From: Spongospora subterranea f. sp. subterranea
Taxonomy: Eukaryota > Endomyxa: Phytomyxea > Phytomyxea > Plasmodiophorida
Length of the DNA stretch: 51,074 bases
Direction: 5' to 3'
Assembly (NCBI GenBank): GCA_049724395.1
Contig: JAUGWO010000087.1
Span: forward strand, 1 to 51,074
This document shows, piece by piece, positions 44,289 through 51,074 of this stretch (the first letter of the stretch is position 1; every line of letters begins with the position of its first letter). The position numbers were made by a program, and so were the translations under genes. The notes under the pieces are model-generated. The model did no database searches. It saw only the letters and a program-made list of their open reading frames with translations, and was not told the origin of the DNA.

Positions 44289-44580
44289 CTAATAAGCGTG
44301 CGCCATGGTCGACATTTTCGAAGCAGAGAAAAACGTGGACCTCGGAAGCTGTTTAGTCAGAAGCCGAAGCCACGATGCCATGCTTGGTTCAGCACAACAG
44401 CCGAGAACATGAAGTGGCTGTTCAAGAGCGTCCCATCGTTTTTCCAAGGCAGAAACCATACTAGGCTCGATAATGAACCCTCGAGCAAGTTTTCCGAACA
44501 TGTGAAATACATCCCCCAATGAGTTTCCTGAGCGTTGCATCTGGAACGACGCAAAGCAGAGCGGTGCGTACACAGCCAAC
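44289..44580 (-). mobile_element. hAT-like transposase relic
   Basis: The minus strand has an open segment with LGDVFHMFGKLARGFI, then ALEKRWDALEQPLHVLG. This matches the region before the C-terminal dimerisation domain of hAT transposases (a K-R-W-x-x-x-E-Q-P-L-x-x-L-A/G pattern). The frame changes towards 44350. The conserved L-H-P-x-Y that should follow is replaced, and the rest is missing. At about 44594-44606 the sequence gaacggaggtag resembles a degenerate mariner/Stowaway end next to TA. Fragment only; family assignment is tentative. Confidence 0.4.
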
Positions 44581-44599
44581 TATTTCCGAACGGAGGTAG

Positions 44600-44750
44600 T
44601 ATTTATAAATACTGATCTGTTGTTGGAGTTGGTCAGACCTGATGTTTGTCTGTTCCTCAAATATATCATCAACACCATTTCTCACTTGATACAGTCCCAG
44701 ATTGGTCCAATGCGGTGTCCGACAATGGGTCCGGTCAAAACACCTTCATA
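44600..44750 (+). promoter_or_regulatory. Core promoter and leader of family copy 4
   Basis: A TATA-like tatttataaat at 44610, then the family leader blocks ggtcaga, tgtttgtctgttcctcaaat, cacttgatacagtcccagat and ggtcaaaacacc, as in copies 2 and 6. The more distant upstream block of copy 2 is absent, cut off by the hAT-like relic. Confidence 0.55.
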
Positions 44751-45255
44751 ATGTCGCTCATGGGTGGATTTCTTCTTCTTTTCTCATTGTTGTCCATTGC
44801 TGGCTCTGTTGATTCCAGTGATAATGAACCTTCCTTCCATTTTGAAGCCGCGGCTTTGACACCGGATGCGATTTGGATGAACAATTGCTTTGGGAAATTT
44901 TTGGACAAGTGTGATCAGATTAAGACCAAAAACGAAAGCCAGATCGAATCAGATTCATTGAAATCTTTGTTCAGTCCAAATCTTTTTAATCAAGGGATTG
45001 GTGTGTGCATGAAAGTTGTCGAAATCGATCGTGGTGGCCGTGTTTTCTAAACTCCATGAATATGATCAAAGAGTTCATGTTGACGGTCCGCGGCATCACA
45101 GGATTGAATGACGATGGGGTCTCCATGGATGGCACTGTTCCAATTCCAATTTGTCTTGACCAGGATGTAAATCCTGGCAATCGTGTTGAGGCTGGTGACG
45201 ATCCCTCAAATGAACTTACTGAAATCGGGTGTGTCGATGGTCCCCATAACACCAC
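44751..45255 (+). pseudogene. Secreted-family copy 4, truncated
   Basis: The start is in family context, with signal peptide MSLMGGFLLLFSLLSIAGSV. The frame is open for 99 codons (to 45050) through CDQIKTKNES, DSLKSLF and GIGVCMKVVEI. It then closes, and the conserved block MIKEFMLTV follows in another frame (45060). The C-terminal SLP-x-FW block is missing because a Ty3/gypsy fossil begins at about 45256. A shortened secreted product of 99 residues is possible. CDQIKT links it to copy 1 and the VDSS signal end links it to copy 2, so the family mixes blocks between copies. Confidence 0.65.
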
Positions 45256-48200
45256 GAGACATCAGCACCTAAAAGTTCGAACAATCGGTTTCAGAATTTG
45301 GGGGCCACGATCACTAATGATTTGGTCGGTGATGCCATAAAGCCGAACAATGGTAAATAGCAACAGGTTTGCAATAGTTTCGGCGTCTGGAGGACCATGG
45401 CACGAAGCGAAGTGACCAACCTTGGTTAGGCGATCAACAAAGACTAAGATACAATTCGACTTATCTGAGAGCGGAATGTCGGCAATGAAGTAGAGGCCAA
45501 CGGAGCCAAATAGGCCAGATGGAATAGATAGGGACTGCTGCAGGACTGAAGGATTCATTCGGGAAGTCTTTGAGCGGGCACATGTTTTACACGAACCGAT
45601 ATACATTTTGATGCTGTGAATTGTTGTAGGAGAACTTTGCAAGAAAAAGAAGATGGGATCAATCGTTCTGTTGATATGAGGTATAACAAACCCAGGTATT
45701 GATCCAGGAATTGATTGAGGCGCTCTGTTTGTCCGTTCGTCTGACAGTGATAACCCGATGTCAAGACATCAGCACTTACCAAAGTTCGAACAACCGGTTC
45801 CAGAAATTTTAAATTAAACCGGGGGCAACGACCACTAATGATCTGGTCGGGAATGCCATAAAGCCGAACAATGGTAAACAGGAACAGGTTTGCAGTAGTT
45901 TCGGCGTCTGTAGGACAATTGCAGGAAGCGAAGTGACCAACCTTGGTTAGGCGATAAACAAAGACTAAGATACAATTCGACTTATCTGAGAGCGGAATGT
46001 CGGTAATGAAGTAGAGGCCAACGGAGCCAAATGGGCGAGAAGGAGTAGATAGGGACTGCAGCAGGACTGAAGGATTCGTTCAGGAAGTCATTGAGCGGGC
46101 ACATGTTTTACACGAACCGATATACATTTTGACAAATAACGATGATCCAGTGCCACCAATAGTTGCGTTTTACGAGGTTGAGCGTCCGGGCGAAACCGAA
46201 GTGATAAGCGGTGGGGGAATCGTGGCAAAGACGAAGCACAGCGAGACGACAATCGTCACGATGTGGAACATAGATACGGTTTTCGAAAAGGAACAAATTC
46301 CATCGTGGAAACGAGACTGGGCGTATTTATTTTTAAAAGTGACATCGACGATACCCGAGCATGAAACGCGGGAAGTGACAAGGGATCGGGAAACGGAGAA
46401 GAGAGAGAAGGGGAGGCGTTGGGGACGGAAGAGCGAGGGGTAAGATAAGGAGCAAGAACTGGAGAGGATCCAACGACAGGAAAGGGTTCGAGGACAGGAT
46501 TAGGAACGAGGTCTAGGACGCAGCCAGAGACAAAAGCAAAATTAGGAACAAAAATTGGACTAGGAGAGTGATTTCGGACTGAACCAGAAACAGGAACGGG
46601 ATCAGGAACAGAAACGGGAGTTGGAAAAGCTTCGGGAGAAAACATAGGACTAACTCTGAGGCGTGGTGAGACAACCTCAAAATCATACCGACACGAAAGG
46701 GCATCGGGTTTGCCGTTGCCGGGCGATAACAGAAATTGAGGTTGATACGTGTCAAGAACAGGGATTATCGGGATCGACAACTGGATAAGGACTTCAACGT
46801 AGCGACTCATGATCAGTAATGACCAGGATTGGAAGAAACGCACCTTCCAGATAATGCCTTGAAGTAGTACAAGCGGCCTTGATTGCAAGTAGTTCTTTAT
46901 CGCGAATGTCGTACCGACTTTTTGCAGGGTTAAGCGAACAAGAGTAAAAGCAGCAAGAACGCCTTCTGCATCAAACTGCCATGAAATTGCGCACAATAGC
47001 AAATTTATTCGCATCGGCTTCGAGGGTGAATGGCTTCGAGGGGTCTTCGTGCACCAAGATTGGAGCGGAAGTGAAAGCTTATTTCAAAGTCATGAATATG
47101 TCTTCCTGTTCGCCTTTCCACTTGTAAACCGCATTCTTGCGAGTTAAAAGGGTCAACGGTCGCACGATTGTGGAGAAAGTCGTAATGAACCGACGGTAAA
47201 GGTTGGAAATGTCCTCTGAAAAGATTAAAATATCGTCTAGACAGATTATGACAAAGTGCTCGAGACAAGGACGGAAAATGTCATTGAAAAAATGTTGGAA
47301 GGTAGCGGGGGCGTTGGTTAATCCAAACGGCATAACACTGAACTGAAAGAGTCCGAAAAAAACAATACGGAAAACGGTTTTCCATTCGTCGCCCTGACGA
47401 ACTCGCAAGTTGTAATACGCCGAACGGAGATCGATAAGGGTAAAAATTTTCCCGGATCGAAGTCGGTCGAGCAATTGGTTGATGAGCGGAAGCGGATATC
47501 GATTCTTGATCGTGATGGCGTTCAGGCGACGATAGTCAATACAGAGACGTCAAATTCCATCCTTTTTTCGGACGAACAGAACCGGAGCACCAGCAGGAGA
47601 AGTAGATTCTGTAATAGAACGTTTCGGCAGATTCTCTGCTATATATTCACGTGAGGCCCTGGTTTCGAGATCGTTCAAAGAGTAGATGGGACCGAACGGA
47701 GGGGATTTGCCAAGCTCTAGATCGATCGCACAATCATACTGCGGGTGATGAGGGAGTTTGTCTAAGATAGTTTTGTCGAATACGTCTGAAAAAACGCTGT
47801 ACTGGTATGGCAACTTCACCTCATTCTTTTGGGGCTCAAAGACGACGTTGACGGGGAGAGACTTGAGTATGGCGATGGAAGTTCTTTCGGGGACTGAGCT
47901 GTTGGTGACGCCAATCAATGTCTGGGTGGTGCTTGGTTAGCCAAAGGGGAACCTAACACCATCGTCTGCCGCTTTCGTGTCAATGGCGTAGAAGCGGGTG
48001 TGTTCGCGACCAAGGCAAGTCCCTAATTTAACAGGAATGGCACAATAGGTGATGTCTCCAGTCTTCAGTCCTAAACCGTCGATAGTCTTGACCGGGATCA
48101 ACTCGGCGACCTTCTTAAGAGGGATGCCTGAAACTTCACCATGATGACGATCAACGAAAGATGAGGAAGCTCCAGAGACGACTTGGGCAATAATGTGTTC

Positions 48201-48380
48201 TCCGTTGATTAGGACTTGAATCAGTAGGAAGTGGAGAATGAGAGGCGGTACAGTATTGACAGAATAGGCAGTATTTAACACAAGATGGGTCTAATGACAT
48301 GGGGATAGGAGGAGGAACAGGAAGAGCAGATGAGTTATGAGACTGAACCGCGACTGGAATAGCTTCAGCCACCGAGGTCG
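45256..48380 (-). mobile_element. Ty3/gypsy pol fossil
   Basis: Retroelement fossil on the minus strand. In order: aspartic protease region (about 48280-47940), reverse transcriptase (about 47920-47080, with an [13 protein letters not shown] block and a CLDDILIFS active-site segment), RNase H (about 47010-46700), integrase zinc-binding domain (about 46300-46100) and integrase core. The integrase core piece occurs twice as a direct repeat of about 360 bp (45290-45650 and 45775-46140). No chromodomain or terminal repeats were found. It has several to many breaks. Confidence 0.85.
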
Positions 48381-49500
48381 CTCATAGATGTGATCCCATA
48401 AAAGGCGTCGGAAGAGATGGCCTTTTCCGATTCGGATCTCATTGAATTTGCAAAGTCCATCGGTGGATATTTATATCGCAACAGACGCAAAACGCGTTGG
48501 ACGGCAGCAACTGGTGATCCCAAAGAGATTATTGAAGATCTTCTGTCAATTGAACAACGATCATATTATTGGTGGGAAGGGATGTCAGCGAAAGAAAGTG
48601 GAAATTCGGGTAATACGATTGATAAATTGTACAGATATCGGATTTGGTTTCGAGGTGTTTTTGCAAAGGAATCATCACAGATTGCGACGTGTTCATCGCT
48701 TTCTCTTCCAAACCGTAAACGGAGATCGCAGCGAAAGAGCAGTTCAATTCCATGGCAGGGTTGGACTCGAGGTGGAGCAGTGACGCCACCACTAAGGGAA
48801 TCACGACGAGAGGGTTGGGCAACCTGTCCGCCTTCTCGCCAACCATCTTCAGCATAACGGCGGTGACCATATCGGGCAATCGACACCGCCACCTCATTAC
48901 GGTCCTCGATATCGCCCCCGACGTCTTCATCATGTGAACGGTCACCCTGAACGAGAAACGGGCGACATCTTGATTGAAAGGAAAGGAGAACGCAACCTCC
49001 TTGCAGGCCAAGTAGGCGATGGATCCTGAATAACGCTGTCGCCATCGTCAAACGCGTTTGGGTTGATCATTTGGCCAATGCCTTCATCCATCGCTATTGT
49101 CGTTGATTGCTTGTACGGCCGGGACCACCAATACCAAAGGGCAACGGCGATATGATCGAGACCATATCGAACACGACAAGTACCCGATGATATCCCGATC
49201 GTCGAGATTTGGATAATATTGTGGCGTTATATTCGACAGACGTTGAGGGGCCGACACCGCCGCGATATTTGATCAATGAGGACTTGTCGGGCCCATCAAT
49301 CAATGGCTTTTAGCCATCGCTATCGAAGTCATCGTCTTGGCGGAATCGTAATGAGGTTTGGTAAATGGGTTATGGCGTCTGTAAAGGGTTTTCCAAGGGG
49401 CCTTTCTTTATTAACAATATTCGATCGACGTTCTGGTCGTAGGGGAAAAGTCAGACCGAATCAGCTGATGGCGAGAGTTTGTGTTTAACAAGTTAAAGGT
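48381..49500. other. Unassigned stretch, coding-like composition
   Basis: 48417-49050 is open in several frames on both strands (146 codons plus from 48417, 160 codons minus 48529-49011) and is richer in GC than its surroundings, as the real exons in this window are. I could not choose a strand or recognise a family, so an unrecognised gene may be here. Confidence 0.3.
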
Positions 49501-50270
49501 TTGACGTGGTTGAGTTTAATATGGATAAGCGTACACAAAGCTATGTTTATAGCAATGCTCTACCTTCTACCGGTTTTGCAATTGAAAAGGAATGCTCTGG
49601 TGGGGTCAGAATAGCGCCATCATCGAGCAATGGGGCACAACTCGCCGGCAATATCTTGTTTAGTGTGGGCTTAACAGGTGAACGAGGTAAAGGATGGGTT
49701 TCAGCGGGATTCCCTTCGTCAACTTTCTGTCAAGGAGGAAACGGTCAACGGTCTCCTCTGGATACCTCCGCTGGCCAAGAAAGCAAAGATGATTGAGAAT
49801 GTGTGGTCCTTTCCGACTGTTTACCCTGAACGAACCCACACAGTATGGCCCTTCACCAATTTCACCAAGAGAATCTTCTGGAATCCTCTTGACATCACCC
49901 GGCTCAAGGCCTGGTAGGTTCTTTCCAAGCTTTTCAGATTGACTGTTAAGGTCCACAGAACCTGCTACAGTCCGCTTGCGTTCTTCAACCTCACTCTTTC
50001 TTTTTCTCATATGTTCTTCATTTTGATTTCCTTATCATCAATCTCTCCATCTTCACATTGCTTATATCATCAGTCTCATCATCTCTTTCTTCCATAATCT
50101 AAATCTTCATTCCTGCTTGATTTACAATCTTTTCATTATCCTACATTATCCCATCAAACGCGTTGTATTTCTTTAAGTGGCCCGAGCAATTACTGCATGA
50201 TGGTGTTGTCATCATCAGAGGACTGATGAGTGACATTGTCACGAATCACTTGATAAAGTAGGTAATGCAA
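49501..50270. other. No recognised gene; T/C-rich tract 49985-50160
   Basis: A 116-codon minus-strand frame (49660-50010) is open but unrecognised. From 49985 to 50160 the sequence is T- and C-rich with repeated tcttcat- and atcatc-like motifs. Confidence 0.35.
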
Positions 50271-50279
50271 CGATAGTTC

Positions 50280-50390
50280 AACATGAAGTCCTTTACACGA
50301 ACATGGCCTTTGTCTGTTCCCCATATAATCTCATAATGGTCCTCGCTCTTTACACAATCCCAGATTGCCGAAAGTAAACACGACAATACG
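50280..50390 (+). repeat. Isolated fragment of the family core promoter
   Basis: cctttgtctgttccccatat-type sequence at 50306 and ataatggtcctcgctcttta match 38510-38555 and, more weakly, 5500-5570, but no family coding part follows; instead the distal upstream block starts at 50424. It is the remnant of another copy. Confidence 0.5.
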
Positions 50391-50423
50391 ATCCCGATAC
50401 TCGTTGATCGTTCTCCTGGCGGT

Positions 50424-51004
50424 AATTGTCAATCGCCGTCAATCTATGGCCGGATTGACCAGATCTCCATTCCCACCATAACACGGTCGGGTAATCGTGA
50501 AATGACATCAACGGGTGGTCAAACTGGATATCTGTCAGACCCAACTCAATCGTCTGATGGGTTTTGAATGGCCCCGTTAATGATCTTGGCCACACAATGG
50601 TGTGAACCTGGTATCAATCATTCTAAGGGCATCCGAGACACGTCCATTATCGATCTTGAGAGCGAGGTCACCGACATCCCACGATATGATTGCCGAGGGC
50701 CGTTGGTCAATCATTTGATTCCAGCGGGTCAGTTATTTTGTTCTCTTCGAAAACGCCAACTCGGGGAGAGCAATGTTGTTCGGCCGAGGGTTTCGGCACT
50801 CTGTTCATTGTTATTTTACTGATCTGTTGTTGCAGTGAATCTATATATAGAACATGGTCAGACTGGTGTTTGACTGTCCTCAAATATATCACAACACCAT
50901 TTCCCACTTGATACAGTCCCAGATTTGTCCAATGCGGTGTCCGACAACGGGACCGGTCAAAACAACTTCATAACGATATCAACATCAATAGCAATCAGTA
51001 TCAA
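50424..51004 (+). promoter_or_regulatory. Conserved upstream region of family copy 6
   Basis: 50424-50620 matches 4826-5010 with few differences, and 50700-51004 matches 5325-5641, including the TATA-like ctatatatag at 50841-50850 and the leader blocks. A segment of about 100 bases near 5050-5150 of copy 2 is missing here. Confidence 0.6.
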
Positions 51005-51074
51005 ATGTCGCTCATCGGTGGATATCTTTGCTTCTCTCATTATTGTCAATTGCTAGTGATCTCGGTCATGCTGC
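51005..51074 (+). pseudogene. Secreted-family copy 6, cut by window edge
   Basis: The family start ATG-TCG-CTC-ATC-GGT-GGA is followed by a signal-peptide region that has lost bases relative to other copies (tatctttgcttctctcatta), which moves it out of the usual frame. The rest lies outside the window, so pseudogene status is probable but not certain. Confidence 0.5.

Noticed and set aside
44160-44522. 120-codon plus-strand frame
   Set aside because: It starts inside the MITE hairpin and runs antisense to the hAT-like relic; no independent support.
1-51074. tRNA, rRNA and CRISPR arrays
   Set aside because: No tRNA-like A/B boxes with a foldable cloverleaf, no rRNA blocks and no regularly spaced short repeats were seen.
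1-51074. Explaining all fold-backs as amplification chimeras
   Set aside because: Most arms differ by many substitutions and indels, so they have existed for long; chimeras would be identical. It remains possible for single cases.

Overview
This is a nuclear window from a eukaryote. Six or more genes carry short GT-AG introns (33-170 nt, one of about 400 nt), and a bacterial-type mitochondrial ribosomal protein is encoded here with introns. The rest is a dense mixture of DNA transposons, fossil retroelements and fold-back repeats. The species cannot be read from the sequence. A compact unicellular eukaryote (protist or early fungus-like lineage) fits best. A nuclear gene for mitochondrial uL2 argues mildly against lineages that keep rpl2 in mtDNA. 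The transposons (mariner of the plant-like DD39D type, PIF/Harbinger with a Myb-like partner, MULE-like, hAT-like) are of kinds common in plants, oomycetes and other protists.

Layout. 0.4-7.3 kb: a cluster of a multi-copy family of small secreted proteins (one intact copy at 5642-6070, one decayed copy, one partial tandem copy) with a fossil gag piece between them. 8.3-19.3 kb: an island of housekeeping genes, namely deoxyhypusine hydroxylase (minus strand, 7 exons), tRNA-splicing endonuclease subunit 54 (plus), mitochondrial uL2 (minus, 5 exons), a small three-exon gene with Cys pairs (plus), 5-hydroxyisourate hydrolase (plus, 2 exons), an OPR-like mitochondrial helical-repeat protein (minus, 3 exons) and an unrecognised three-exon gene (minus). 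A 0.7-kb fold-back element lies inside this island. 19.3-33.3 kb: repeat-rich, with several fold-back inverted repeats, a rearranged Ty3/gypsy locus, a MULE-like relic, a DDE-type relic and a PIF/Harbinger element. 33.4-34.2 kb: N-terminal acetyltransferase NAA20 (plus, 6 exons, one of 7 nt). 34.7-38.0 kb: a Ty1/copia relic, a gag relic and an intact secreted chitin-binding (hevein-like) protein. 38.2-51.1 kb: more copies of the secreted family, alternating with two Ty3/gypsy fossils, a nearly complete mariner, a 229-bp fold-back MITE and a hAT-like relic.

The conserved genes act in separate basic processes (hypusination of eIF5A, tRNA splicing, mitochondrial translation, urate breakdown, N-terminal acetylation) and show no operon-like logic. 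The most unusual content is the secreted-protein family, whose long upstream segments are at least as well conserved between copies as the coding parts, and the repeated fold-back architecture: about ten inverted duplications with short spacers in 51 kb, several of them made from pieces of other elements.
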